64,000 bases of DNA. Source: Trichostrongylus colubriformis (Eukaryota > Nematoda > Chromadorea > Rhabditida > Trichostrongylidae). Below are positions 22,347 to 34,354 of the stretch, piece after piece; the first letter of the stretch is position 1, and each line of letters starts with the position of its first letter. The notes beneath the pieces were generated by a model. It saw only the letters and a list, made by a program, of their open reading frames with translations. It was not told the origin of the DNA and did not search any database. The stretch is taken from positions 10,044,001 through 10,108,000 of the forward strand of contig OZ022259.1 in the NCBI GenBank assembly GCA_963978905.1. The letters run 5' to 3'. The translations under genes and the position numbers were made by a program.

Positions 22347-23741
22347 CTTGCAGGCGTGAAGTTATAAATGTATCAGCATCGCGATCCTCTACCGTGTACT
22401 TTAGGCGTAAAATAAATTGCAGTGTTGTAATGTCGCCGTCGTTGCACACGGATCGCATGAGCTGACGTCTAATAATAAATTTCTTCGCAATCAGGTACTC
22501 GCATCATACCGCTGGCTAGGGTTTCCTTGGAACTTTCTTTGAGACAAATTTGAAGTAAACAATTCCAAGAAAAGTATCGATCTGAACGCAGGAATCATTG
22601 CAACAAGAAACGGGTTATTTATTATTATTACTAATTAATTTATTTTATTATGTAGCCTACCTTTCTGAAAGAAAACATTCCAAAAGAGCTTAAAAGGCTT
22701 TTTTTCATGCCTCAGGCATCTAAGCCTCTAAAGTGGAGAAAGTAGTGCAAGCGCTAACAGCCTCTAAATTGGAAACGGCAACATTCACAAGCGCACTTAA
22801 CCCCTCCCTTCAGAGGGATTGGTGAAAGCGATTTGGATAGGCATTTATCATAAAAGAGTGGAGTTTCGACAGCTGTATGGCCAAACCCCGCATATATCAT
22901 GGGAGATGTGGGGACGATGATTTGGATAATCAAACACATCGCTTGTTAAGCAGCTCTGATGGCTGGAATCGCCCGTAGGGCGCCACGTCCCCTCCACCCA
23001 CGCAATTTCGGTGGCATTCATCGAAAATGACGATTTCTCATGAATACGGCCGCTAAACAGCCTTCATTTACCTGTCACCGCATAAAAGTTCGTCCCATCC
23101 AACAAAAAACCATCATAAACAGCAAACGGTTTCGATTTTTTTCACCAAACTTTCACCTTTTCCACATAATCCGTCAATGACCTTTCGCGTATGTACGCGC
23201 ACCCGCCGCCGTTACCTATCCTGCGCAAGCTCTAATTATCTGTTCGCACTTGAATAACTAGTTACTACCGTCATAAAATTCTACCATCACTATTTTTATG
23301 ACAACGAATAGACAGCAAGATAGCTGCTCATCGCTCGTAAACTACCAAGAACCTGTTCGAGTCAATGCTGCAGAAAAAACATTCCCAGCCATACAATACT
23401 AGAACTGTAACGCTTATTATCAAGGTTGAAAAAGCACGAAAAAGTGATTCTGCACGCTCAAACTCGCTGAGAGGAAAAGCCACTCATATCAAAGTCCCTG
23501 TCGTTTAGACCATTATTGCATGAGGAAAAAATAATATTGTATCGTTAAGCCATCTCCATTATCTGCAAGGCTTTTAACTGCGAAAAAGTAGTTCATTGAT
23601 GAGGGAATAGTGCTAAACCTGTTTTTCAGTTTTTCTTTTCCCATAGATGGAAGTGATCGTAGTTGTTTGCAGTGCACTCTATTTACGACGCTTACGCTGC
23701 TCGTTGCCTGGAAGCCTTAGGCCGCGGTCGTACTCTGCGGT
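22347..23741. other. unannotated stretch
   Basis: No supported gene or repeat end. AT-rich TTATTATTACTAATTAATTT at 22.62 kb. Confidence 0.35.
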
Positions 23742-23870
23742 GCCGGTGGCGGGGCGTGGCTCCGCATCTCTGCTTCTCTGCCTGTGCCACACTGCCTCGT
23801 AGCCTGCGTCACCCATGCACCTCCTCCGTGTCACTCTCCCTCGCTGCCTGTAAACCAAGCCACGCCCTAG
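23742..23870 (+). repeat. dispersed repeat F, copy 1
   Basis: The pyrimidine-rich text GGCGTGGCTCCGCATCTCTG...GCACCTCCTCCGTG...CTCGCTGCCTG aligns with the reverse complement of 37886-37998. A GGGGCGTGGC...GCCACGCCCT pair near the ends gives it a foldback character like family E. Confidence 0.55.
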
Positions 23871-25737
23871 CGTCAGTCAGTATGAACGCAGCTTCATGTG
23901 GCAGGCATTCGCTCGCTTGTCATTCCTCACATCTACATCTTCTCGTTTTCTACATTTTCTGCGGTGTGCACCATGTATTCGCCCTTCATGCTGTACCGCA
24001 GACATAATTACATGTACATGCAAACTAAGCAATGTCGGCAACCAGATGATTCAGGAACGATTCTTTAATTGTCCTGGTGCGAGGGAAAAAAGGCAGATAC
24101 AGTGTCCCGTTGCAGGATTCTTGATTCCGATTCCACGCTAGGCATCATGAAAATGCCACTTGCAGCCGTGTCTCGTTAGAATTAGTTGGTGTCACTGCTT
24201 TCCAGATGAACCAGAACACTGACTTCAAGCTGAACTGGTCTTTGAAATGCATTTTATGAACCGTATGCAGGTGCATTCAAGCAAAGGGTATACGATTCTC
24301 ACACTAAATTAAGGCCTAGCATTCAGAAGCACCTCGAAAGGAATTTATTGGTTCGATTCAGCCCAGTTAATGCGAAACAGCAAGCGTTCATGCCCTTTAT
24401 AGCATTTAATGCTCGCTTTTCTGTTAGCCTAACCTAAGATCTTAGTATTCTAGTGTATTTCAATAAATTCTGAACTCTCTGAATTATGGTCTTTCATGTT
24501 CAGTCGTGGGCTTCACCTACGGCAGCAGCGAGGAAAAGGTTAGGCATTTCTTAAATCGAAAACGAATTTTGGAGACGGCAATTGAAAACCGAAACCTATA
24601 CACGCTCAGTTCCTCGTGACAATTTTCATTTTTATCCTACCGATCGAATCTACTCAAAATGCCCCGTAGGTGTTCGACAAGCCATCAAAGAAGTGAGAAG
24701 TTCAGGTCAGCCGCTACATCGTAAACAAATCTCCGATCGAAATCTTGACCCTTAGCATCCTGTTTTTTGTTGTCTCAGAAGCCAGGTTGAGATCCTTTTT
24801 CAGACATGAAAGTTAAGGAATGCAATATCCAACAAGGTCACACAGCTAATTGCGGTTATGCTCCTTGCGCTTTTTTTAAGTCAGCAGAAAGTGCTGCATA
24901 ACACATAACACATAAATGCAGGGAGTATAAAAGCAAGGGAAGGACCTGCAGTAGGGAAAAGGGCTTGGTGCCATCCGAAGACTTGAGGATCAAATCATGT
25001 ACCAGTTTTCGTCTCGACCGGTAAATCTTTTATTCATTCAATTCAGGAGGAAACGAATAAGTTGCAGTGTAATATGATCTAGCGACATCGATTGAACATT
25101 AGTGGCACTATAAGAATTTCATTGATGAATCGCTTGGAAGTCGAATACGCGATGTATTTTGGAAATATAAGTTAGAGTATTCGTCCATGGAAGTTTAAGG
25201 CTTCTTTTACATATCTTTCTGTTAAATTTGCTTGCTTCTGAAATTTGTTAACTACCGCATGCAAAGTTACACGCGAAAATACAAGAATCTAACTTAGATA
25301 CCACTCCTCAAAGCGACAGCCGACGGGGTGGGGCGTTCGAGGCGGTGTGGACCTTGGAGAGCCGAGGAGCAAAGAGGGACACATGGTAAAGGACGCAGGG
25401 TGGTAAGCATCAGCATTGGGCGCAAAATGCTACGCTTTGCCTGCCTTGTACTCGCAAATGTTGCTCGGCGGGAATTCGAACGCGATGCTCTTGTTCCAGT
25501 TTTTTGAATTCTGCTCCTGGACAAAGGAGATTCCTTGGTTGTTACCGCATTTTTGATCATGTACTGTACCTAGTAGAGTGTTTTCATGCGGAATTAAAAC
25601 CATGAAATCTCCGTGAACGATTTCTGTAACGCCTATAAACTTAAGTCACATAAAATTTGAATAGATTTCTTGAATATTATGAGTATTTATAATGTTTGAA
25701 TTTGAAATTTGACATCATGCTGTTTGAATTTACAGAC
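23871..25737. other. unannotated stretch
   Basis: No splice-supported exon. Part of a duplicated text (25496-25640, also at 39884-40020) lies inside. Confidence 0.35.
25496..25640 (+). repeat. dispersed repeat R, copy 1
   Basis: CCAGTTTTTTGAATTCTGCT...ATCATGTACTGTACCTAGTA...GTGAACGATTTCTGTAA aligns with 39884-40020 in the same orientation. Confidence 0.5.
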
Positions 25738-25878
25738 CATTTCATAGCGCTAGATAGGGCGTGGCCTGAGGGGCGAGAGTGAGAAAGTGTGTGGCGAGAG
25801 TGAGAGTACATATGTGTCGGAGCGAGAGAGCTTAAGACATATTCTCGTAGGGTACGCCCAATCAAACGCTCCGAAATG
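25738..25878. repeat. foldback repeat E, copy E2
   Basis: 141 bp. Left end CATTTCATAGCGCTAGATAG; right end ...CAAACGCTCCGAAATG. The inner GGGCGTGGCC arm pairs with GGTACGCCC. The core repeats GTGTGTGGCGAGAGTGAGAG as in E1. Confidence 0.7.
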
Positions 25879-27387
25879 AACTAAATCATTTATGAATTTC
25901 TGTGAACCATTACTTCAACGCCAACTATTTAACTCATATAATATTTACATGGATTATACATACATATTATAAATATTTATAATTTTTGAAACTGAGATTG
26001 ACGCGATATCCACGTTTCGTCATAAGTAAGAAGCACCAAAGCACATTTACCTAGATCATCTTATCTTATAAAACTCATTCAACTTTATCAGTGATTCCAT
26101 CGAAAAAGAAATACAAGGCGCATACGTTCGCTAAATGATAAAGCCACATGAAGCCGTACATTCAGTCGAATCCCAGAATTGAAGGCTGTAAAAAGTTCCT
26201 GAAGAGAATCTCATGACCGCTTCCACTTCACAGTTTCCAATCAGCTTTGACGTTTCAACGCTTTCGCTGGTCCCATTCGCACAGTTACGCAGAAAAGAGT
26301 GACTCGAAGTGACAAGCTGGCTACGAGACTGACCTGAAAAAGGTTTCACCGACGAAGCGCCGACAAGCCACACCCCGTCGTCTAATCGTCTGGCGTAGCA
26401 GCGAGTTTCTTAATGTGTTCTACAGTTACATTTCTTGGGATCTTCCATTCCTTCCATTCTGATTTTCATCTATTTCCCTTTTAAGAGCAAGGGTTCGGTT
26501 GTTTGAGTTCCCTCCTCTATTGACAAACGACTAAAACTGCTTTCTTTTTTAAGATTTCATCAAGTATCTCTGCCTGTCGTTCCAGTTATCCCCTACCTAT
26601 ATAGTCCTTGCCCCACCATCTTATAGCCATTGTTCATTTTTTCTGCGACATAGTATGGACCTTCATCAGCTGTCTGGAGCCCCTCCACGTTATTCTTAGC
26701 CTGATAACTGTGCTCTGCAGATTTCGAATGATTTCCTCTGTATGAGGCGGTGATACAGGAGTAGATAGAGATGTATTTGGCCTCGCTGTCACCGCCTTAA
26801 CTTTCTACACTATCGTCATTTCCAAGCAAAAAGGACTTGACGCTCACTTAAGTTGCCAAGTTTCTCAATTTTTTGCAAGGAATTTTCCTCTACCTGCGTT
26901 TCTTTCATCTTGCTCTTCTCAGACTATTTTTGCATATACTCACGGCAGAAATTGACAACCTCTTTTGAGGTGGAGAGGGATCAAGAGAGGAATATGGATA
27001 AACCTCTTGTCCACATGAATCATCCACGAATGAGTAGGCAAGGGCACGATTCTTGACGGTACCGAAATGCATCTCCTGAGGCCTAACAAGTTGCTCTCCT
27101 CGCACGAGTCAACCGAACTGGAATATCTCTACCATACTGGCTCATAATTGAATGGATTGCGTGTATATGCAACATGGATTAGCAATCAATTTAATTCTCA
27201 TGGGAAGTCCAGTAGTCATTCAAAAGGTCATGTACAATAATAAATGTAAAATATGGTAATTCTTCATACTAATTACATGTTGTTGGAAACATAATCAGTT
27301 GATTAGGAGAAACTGAAAATTATTGTCCATTGCTGTTTCTGTTAAGGATCCTGTGTTATAATCATATTGTTAGACAAGGATGGAACC
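25879..27387. other. unannotated stretch
   Basis: No supported gene; short frames only, with no domain or splice context. Confidence 0.35.
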
Positions 27388-27389
27388 TA

Positions 27390-28269
27390 TTAGGTTGATC
27401 CATAATAAATCGGACAAATGGTAGTGATGATTTCTAGAGATCATAACTCAGCAACGAATTAACGAAAATAGACGCGCGAGGTACCGTTGGAATGAGCATG
27501 AAAAGCTCTTCAAAGTACCGCAAAATAATCACCCCAAAGTAGTTTCATTCCGCCACCATGCCGCACGATTTCAAGCGGTCCAGAGACCACATCCGCAACG
27601 TCATACTATTTATATCGCTATCTGGCCAGGAACCCACGGATATCGGCAGACGTCTGATAGAAGTTCACAAGGAGCATGCCCCCGCCAGAAGTACAGTGTA
27701 CTTGTGGCATTCGAAGTTTGCGTCAGACGACTATTCCATCGAAGACGAAAACCGCGGTTGGTGGAGCGTACACGGCGTAGAGTACTGGGAGCTGCTCGAT
27801 GAAGGTACTACAGTATCCGCCGACGTCTACGTTCGTCAATTCGAAGGCAAATGTCTAAAGTTCGCTACGGCGGCGGTCACATGTCTACTTCCAGCACGAC
27901 AACGCGAGACCGCACATTGCAAGATCGACCAAAACCGAGCTGCTGTCGTACAGTTGGACCGTGCTTCCACACCCACCGTACTCCCCAGACCTGGCCCCTT
28001 CAGATTTCCACCTTTTCTCCTACAGCCAACGCCACCTGAACAGCCAAGACTTCAAAACTCGCGAAAACGTCAAGACGGCACTCGGCAACTTCTTCGAGCT
28101 CCAGCCTCCGGCCTTCTGGAGCAAGGGCATCCATGATCTGCCTAACCCGTGGCAGAAGGTCATCGATAAAGATGGAACATATTTCAAGTGAATCCCAGTT
28201 GTCGTTAAAAAGTTGTACGACAATGATTAAAATTTGTCAATTTGTCCGATTTATTATGAATCAACCTAA
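27390..28269 (+). mobile_element. Mar2b: internally deleted mariner element
   Basis: Ends TTAGGTTGATCCATAATAAA and TTTATTATGAATCAACCTAA with TA at 27388-27389 and 28270-28271. Length 880 bp. Over most of its length it is nearly identical to Mar2a, including the same internal deletion junction and the same first lines of transposase. TA duplication, end sequence and DD34D motifs place it in the mariner family; hookworm mariners such as bandit are known, but identity with a named element cannot be judged here. Confidence 0.93.
27558..28191 (+). pseudogene. mariner transposase remnant in Mar2b
   Basis: The frame starts at 27558 (MPHDFKRSRDHIRNV, after GCCGCCACC) and runs 192 codons, but it is a deletion fusion. 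After a DNA-binding segment ending SIEDENRG the text goes to WWSVHGVEYWELLDEGTTVS, so the second half of the DNA-binding domain and the linker are missing and the first catalytic Asp is Ser. A frameshift follows near 27870. In the shifted frame HDNARPH and SPDLAPSDFHLF are intact and separated by exactly 34 residues between the two Asp, then a normal C-terminus ends at 28191 (stop at 28189-28191). Confidence 0.88.
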
Positions 28270-28271
28270 TA

Positions 28272-28910
28272 GAATGCGAAATTTGACCCTGCAACCCATA
28301 CTACCTTTTGAGATAGAAAAAAATAGGGGAAGGGTGTAGAATTGATCACAAAAGCACTAGAGAAAAAACTTTTCACCATCCTTTTTATAACGAAACAGTT
28401 TATCTTCAGCAGCCTTTCTAAAGGAAAATAGTTAGAATAGACGAATACAAAGGTGAATATTGACAAATCGAGGCAAAAGTCAATTACGCTCGCTGTGCAT
28501 TAAAGATATTAAACCTTCGTTCGACGAAAGTGCTGTGAAAGATCCACAGTACGTCCCTCCGCCCCTCCGGAAGTACTGATATTCTTCTTAACCTTTACTA
28601 GAAGCTGAAAAGGGAACGGAGGAGGTGGAGGCAGAAGCCGCTTCGAAGAAGAATTTCTCAAAAGTGAACCCTCCAGTCGACCCATCCGAGCGTCTGTGGC
28701 TACACATACTCGTGCCGTCTTCTCCAAAAAAAATCATCAATCGATTGTCATAGTACATATCACTGCCTAGTTATAAACGTGATTTGCGATTAGGACCTTC
28801 CTCTGAATTTGGTTAATTCGCTCAAATGCCTCTCGAATATGCGTGGGCGTCGAATATTTGTGAAGCGTTTCTCGACTAAAATTTCAGACTACTACCCTTC
28901 CTCTTTTCAG
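28272..28910. other. unannotated stretch with coding-like fragments
   Basis: At 28513-28571 and 28601-28750 the plus strand reads FDESAVKDPQYVPPPLRKY and EAEKGTEEVEAEAASKKNF, each ending in a stop. They look protein-like, but I found no donor and acceptor pair that joins them in phase, either to each other or to the frame at 28911. Confidence 0.3.
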
Positions 28911-29149
28911 ACCCCAAATACGACCCATCGTCGAGGATTCCCAAGTATGACATCGGATGGAGCCCAATAAATCTATTGAAACTTAAGCTCACCCTACTTC
29001 AAGCTCCCGACCTCAATCCAGACTTCTCACCTCGACTTGAGCTTCCTCAGCCTGATTTCGGAATGATGTATGCGAGTCCTATCCCCAGCGTACGAAACAC
29101 GACCCCCTCAACGACCCCTTCATCAATTCTTAACTCCGTTTTTTTATGA
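28911..29149 (+). CDS. possible terminal exon, Pro/Leu-rich, unrecognised
   Basis: A strong acceptor (CTTCCTCTTTTCAG) ends at 28910. From 28913 a frame of 78 codons is open to TGA at 29147-29149. It begins PKYDPSSRIPKYDIGWSPIN and continues with a Leu-rich then Pro/Ser/Thr-rich stretch. It needs one base from an upstream exon, and no convincing partner was found. Caution: the text AAATACGACCC...TCGTCGAGGATTCC also appears in repeats at 33.88 kb (reversed) and 61.93-62.19 kb, so the frame may be repeat-derived. Product unknown. Confidence 0.3.
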
Positions 29150-29727
29150 ATCGAGGATTCCTCAGGGGTTGATGTAGCCCTATATCCTATATTCCCAAGA
29201 AATTAACCCGGGCTGAACGACTTGATCCTTCCAAACCCACTGAGCCCAGGTGTTCAGATCCTCGATTTACCTAGCCACAGAGATTAGTAACCATTAGTCT
29301 GACAAACACTGCATAATCTCACGATGGCGTCAGCCTAACAAACCGGTTCATTCATCAGTCACTTCCCAACAACTCAAGTCTGCATACCATCTAAGCCTAT
29401 GCGGAAAAACATTCCGTTGTAGACGAGATTCAGTGATATCAGAACGGGTTTAGGTGTTACTTATCGTCTTGCGTTATGGTTATCGCTCTGAAGTTCTTCT
29501 TCGTAGTCATTGCTCCATATATCTCTTTGACGCGGACAGTGATCAACTGTGTTCAGTATGTATCGTGTATTTTCGTATCTTCACATTTAATTTCAATGGT
29601 TTTGTGCCACTCTCACGGAATGATGCTCTTTCTAATCACAGTTTTCATCGTGGCAGTGCTCGAAATAGTGGAGGGATGGGCATTATTCTCTTCTGAAGGG
29701 CTTAGATACATTTTCCAAAAGATTACA
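29150..29727. other. unannotated stretch with hydrophobic open frame
   Basis: A frame at 29476-29727 encodes about 84 residues with three hydrophobic stretches (FFFVVIAPYISL, VSCIFVSSHLISMVLC, MMLFLITVFIVAVLEIV) and then runs into MITE B1. It could be a decayed membrane-receptor exon, but T-rich DNA yields such frames by chance, and no splice sites support it. Confidence 0.25.
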
Positions 29728-29967
29728 GGGTGTGTACCCTTATGTCAGGACTTCGCACAAAGACGTGCGGCGTGCGACGCAGTGTGTGCGAGCTATGCGT
29801 GTCGCGGTAGTTGCGTTTTAGAACGATTGCACACTAATTCTAGGTGCGCGATACGCAGTTTACTCGCCATCGCTCTGGGGCCCAACAACACGGCGCTTTT
29901 GGCTCGCACGCATCGTTTCGCTTGTGTCACACTGGAGTGCGAAATCCTGACATGAGGGTACACACCC
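29728..29967. mobile_element. foldback MITE B, copy B1
   Basis: 240 bp with ends GGGTGTGTACCCTTATGTCA and (complement) GGGTGTGTACCCTCATGTCA. Flanks AAGATTACA and AGGAGTACA match at 7 of 9 positions, consistent with an old 9-bp target duplication. Inner arms carry GGCGTGCGACGCAG and GCGATACGCAG motifs. No real coding capacity. Confidence 0.85.
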
Positions 29968-30463
29968 AGGAGTACAAAGAAAGCCCCGGTCGAAGTGCCG
30001 AATGTGAGGAAAAGGGAGAAAGGGACGAATGGTTTTTTGAATTTTCCGAAAAAAAAACCACATCAAAATTGAACACAGCATAACATTTTCCACTTGCACA
30101 CGTCCTCCTTCCCGACTCTTTTCTATTGCAATTGCTTTCGTCCCTCTTTTCCTCAGCGATTAGGACTTCCATACCTATGTCATGCCGAAAATGACGCTCG
30201 GAATGCAAAAATATACTATGGAGCTCACTGAGAGAGAGGTTTCAAATAATAGGTAGAAAGTACTGCCTATTCAAGCGGACCGCATCGCGACCGCGCGCCA
30301 GAATGGCATGCTCTTTTGACGCCACTGTTGAGATTGGTCATTTGTACAGATATTATTTACTCGCTTGACTCCGATACTAAGCGACCAAGATTATGGTGTA
30401 AAAGTTTCTGATAATAACAATAGTTTCTTCATTCATTTTTACTTTTGAAAGCTATCACTTTGA
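29968..30463. other. unannotated stretch
   Basis: No supported feature between B1 and D1; short AT-rich frames only. Confidence 0.35.
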
Positions 30464-30893
30464 AGGAACCGGAAGGGGTCCGAAACAAGAGGAAGATGTA
30501 AAGAAATGAGCATTTTGTAACAAACACTCTAGGCTAGAAGCGATAATAGGCGAAAAAACCCGGACTCAAAAGCGCGACGCTGCGGTGTGTATTCGCATCC
30601 CATTCGTATCAACACATTGACTTTCCGAGTTGTCCGCTGTAGGAGACGGGCCGAGGGCCAACGTTAGTTGTAGCACTAGTGGAGTGGCCATTCCCAACTA
30701 CATTAGCATTTATGTAAGTACATCTAGAGACTATATAAGAAAGAACAAGGGAAAAAGTAAAAGAAAAACAAGTTTATAACAAAAACATCTCCCCTTGGCA
30801 TCATGCCAAGACGTCAAATCAGCGAGTTTGTGCAATGGCAGCCACTCAAACTCGTCCGCACTACTAGGCCAAAATTACCCCCTTCCGGTGTCT
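30464..30893. mobile_element. TTAA-flanked MITE D, copy D1
   Basis: 430 bp. Left end AGGAACCGGAAGGGGTCCGA; right end complement AGACACCGGAAGGGGGTAAT. Flanks are TTGA (30460-30463) and TTAA (30894-30897). Internal text GGTGTGTATTCGCATCCCAT and CAAACTCGTCCGCACTACT matches D3. The TTAA target is typical of piggyBac-type transposition; no transposase is encoded. Confidence 0.85.
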
Positions 30894-30897
30894 TTAA

Positions 30898-32140
30898 CAA
30901 CCTCATGGTCTTTTCGTTAGTATGAGCGCTGCCATCCTCAGGGTATCAGTTCCTTTTATTTTGAGTATCATGCTGATCATAGCCTTTCCCTCTGGCCCTA
31001 TGCTCACTCAAAAATCGTGGCGCACAGCGATGAACAACTCATTGCCCACTGCGAATGTTTGATTTTTTCATGACAAGTTCGTCAGAATAATACGCTGTTG
31101 GGTCATGAGGACGGACAGGCAGGTGGTGTCCATTGAACGAGCAATCACCGCCGATCGTCCACTTGTTAGCCAATCGTCGCACTATTGTATGAGGTCAATA
31201 TCGTCCCTAACCTACTTCCTATCTTGGTCGAGAAGCGTACAAAAAAAAAACCCTATCGGACTTGATTATAGGCAAACCAATCCAGCATCGTTCAAGTGTT
31301 TGACGACCCGGGGAAAAAATACCGATTGGATGCGAGAAAATTCAATATGTGGGTTTATTCAGTGGCGAAACTTTAGCAAGCCTGTGGCGTGAAACAAAAG
31401 TTCGGGTTGCGCCATGCATTCCATTTCCATGAAAAATGGAAATGACCCTTGAATACGATCTGGACGATACAACGACATGCGAGGGCCAGCCAAAGCGCCA
31501 GCCTGTGTTTTTGTCCTGACAGGCGAATGTGGCATCAGTTCACCGACCAAGGAGTGACGAAGAAAAATGCTAGCCTGAGCGAGTGCTGATACACACATCC
31601 ATCCCGAACCATGTTCGCAGGAGTGACGGCACTTATTGCACTACATTTCCTATATTCACTATTCTCGCTAATAACTGTTAGGTCGTAAGGAAAGTTCTGG
31701 CCGCTTCTTCGCCTTCACAAGATAAATTCGAATTTCAAAGCGCGTCTACATGAATTAAATTACATGTTGTGCTCCTTAGATAGAAGAAAAGTTGCTCTTT
31801 CTGAATTTATGCTTCTCTTAGGATGCCACAAAATTTTCGAATTATTGGGAAAATTTCAAAGTACGGCAAAAATGGCATATTTTGGTTGACTTCACTTCAT
31901 GAATTCTTGTTTTATCGAGTCCCACCAGAGGCATCCACAAATGTGAATACTGCAAGAGGAGGCGACAGGAAGCGATAAGCGTCCATACTTCAGGGGATAT
32001 CCACAAGTATTGGCTCTCAGCACACAAACTTGGTGACCACCTCAAATGGCCTTGATTTTAAAAAACCCAAAAAAAGGGTGCCGCGGGACCCCTCAGAGCA
32101 GCTATGCGGAAGCGCATTTTCCACGAATCTTCTCCTAGTG
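30898..32140. other. unannotated stretch
   Basis: A 95-codon plus frame (31105-31392) is unsupported. No transposon ends were seen. Confidence 0.3.
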
Positions 32141-32380
32141 ATTGAAGCAGTTGCAGGCTGGAGCCCTTACTCGTCCATCATATTCACCAGATCTAGCGCT
32201 AACTGAGCAGCTACGTCTTGAGAGCTCCTTCAGTAGCAGTGTGTTCAAAGAATGGCGAATTGGAGTCGACTTTTATCATTTCGCGCAATATAAATCGTCA
32301 GCCCTTCATCAAGCTGATATATGTAGTATGCATAATGTTGCGAAAAATGTAGCGAATCGAATGATGATTATTCTGTGAGA
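32141..32380 (+). pseudogene. mariner transposase C-terminal relic
   Basis: The plus frame contains RPSYSPDLALTEQLRLES, which resembles the mariner third-Asp motif (YSPDLAPxDYHLF), followed by a segment placed like the mariner C-terminus. The third Asp and several flanking residues are gone. No inverted repeats were found. It is different from Mar1 and Mar2. The assignment is tentative. Confidence 0.4.
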
Positions 32381-32958
32381 AAAAATGCACTCTTTGCCCA
32401 GTTATGATCTCCCGGAGTTGAAAGTGCAAAAACTGGCCAAAACTTTCCCTGCAACTTAATACGAAAATGCCTCCGTGTACCTTCTTCAGAAATTTCAGAC
32501 ATTTTTTCGGTTCAGGATAGTTCGTAGCAGGATAATCCTCTCTTTGATGTCAGAACGTGAGTAACCACCAGGTGGGGTATCTACATACTTGTCTGTTTTT
32601 ATTTATCCATTAGGATACGCCACTACACACAAACCGCACCTGCAGTCAGTGTTTACACGAGGACACCTAAAGAACGACGGCGACGGAGGGTTCTTTCGAA
32701 ATGACGTCATCTGAGTGACCAGCAGGAGAGCTTTCGTGGCCATCCACGGTTCACCGTTCACCGTTCACAAAACGGAAGGGGTGAAAGGGGGGGGGGGGTG
32801 GGGTTCCTTGTGAATCACGGCATTAGAGGCATTCGCGACATGAGTACGTGATTATCGATACTACATATAGATGCACTTTAAAACCGTATGCGACTGAGAA
32901 TTCCTAGCTCAACTTCGATTTAGAAAATCCTCGTGCCTGTGCTTTGGGATCAAGCTAG
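32381..32958. other. unannotated stretch with G-run and 7-mer tandem
   Basis: GTTCACC occurs three times in tandem at about 32748-32770. A G-run lies at about 32789-32800. No gene. Confidence 0.35.
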
Positions 32959-33120
32959 TACAGACTGAAGCACCTCATGAAAAGAAATCCCACCACACCA
33001 ACATCATCATTGGCGACCTCAACGCCATGATTGGCCCTCGATTGAAGTACGGCTGAAGGACTCCGCAATGGGGAGAAACGAGCAGAAGCTGTTTCTTCTT
33101 GTCGATCAAGCTCTTCGAGA
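32959..33120 (+). pseudogene. LINE endonuclease relic, RTE-like
   Basis: One frame reads HHTNIIIGDLNAMIGPR, close to the (VVG)DFNAKIGPR motif of the apurinic-type endonuclease in RTE-class LINEs, where DxN is catalytic. A stop follows 3 residues later and then a further frame fragment. Only this motif block survives. The neighbouring frame at 33068-33283 is not recognised. Confidence 0.45.
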
Positions 33121-34350
33121 TTACTCGTTAGCTCTCCCTTCTGCACCATCGGAAATTCTTGAGCTTGTGAACCAGGAAAAGTTGACTGACGCCTTCAAAT
33201 CAAGAGGCGAACGGATCACTGTTCCCGGGTATGAATGCCTTTTGCTATCCCAACCCATGCGAATTCCTTCTCGTATTTTCTGAGCTTCTAACTGTTCCAA
33301 GATATACCGGGAATGGTCGGGAAAAGTAACTCCCTTTTCAACTCGAACTTTCAAAACAATCATTCTTTACTTGATTCTGGGTGGATTACTCATTCCACAT
33401 CCTTACAGCTTTTGATTGTCCACAGCCGATCAGATTCGGACTCTGCCTTCCAGGCCCATTACTTGGATAGAAGTCGTTGAAGAAAATATGGAAATATCTA
33501 GTAACGTTGCAACTGCATGAAGCAAGGGGTTCGGCTTGACAGGAGCAGTAGAATCCAGGGCACCGCTCAGGAATGGGACCTGAGATACTTGCAGCGCAGT
33601 TGATCAGGCTAATGTGAATGCCAAAGGTGGTTTTTACCCCGTCGATGATAATAGATGAATACGTAGTTGAGAGGTGGAAGAACAAAGAACAAATCCCTTC
33701 CTAATGATAGAATAAAAATTTGGAATATTCTGGATTCTTCGGCACTTATCCCTCGATATCAGTGGTGGCTCATGATAAGTGTCCATTCACTCGATTTTCA
33801 CCATCTGCAAGTCACTATAAGAGGAGCGAAGTATAAAAACGCTATCGCTGATCCACGCTTCGGGAGACCGGGAGTCGAGGATTCCTCGACAAGGGGGTCG
33901 TATTTGACAGGCGGGATAGGGGTCATAATTGCAGAGGTCGACAATGGTCCCAGGATAGATGATAAGCTGTCCCGGTTATGTAGGAAACTATGATTGAATA
34001 TGAGTGATAACACAAAATACTTGGTAGTACTCTGCATTTGCCAATAGTTTCTGATACTGTAGAGGTTAGGTAGATTCTAAAAGGGGAGGGGGGTCGCATT
34101 TAGGTGGGGCAAGGGGGGCTGGGGTCGTGTTGAGCCGGCCATTTTCCTCCACACCTGGGTGTGCTCTGTCTCTCACTCATACTGCGGTCCGCCAAGACTT
34201 CGCTCCGATGAATTCGGCCGATTTGGCCAGCCAGGGAAGATATAAGAAAACTACCGCGAGGGCGAAATTCCACTGGTCTGGTCTGATAGAGACCAGGGGT
34301 TGTTGTTGCATTTCTCTCATGCCCTCTACAGTCTACATGCCTTTCCTGCG
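33121..34350. other. unannotated stretch with decayed repeat text
   Basis: At 33868-33915 the reverse complement reads CAAATACGACCCCCTTGTCG then AGGAATCCTCGACTCCC, which is shared with 61.93-62.19 kb and 28.91 kb. No gene is supported. The 75-codon frame ending at A2 (34127-34354) lacks context. Confidence 0.35.
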
Positions 34351-34354
34351 TTAA

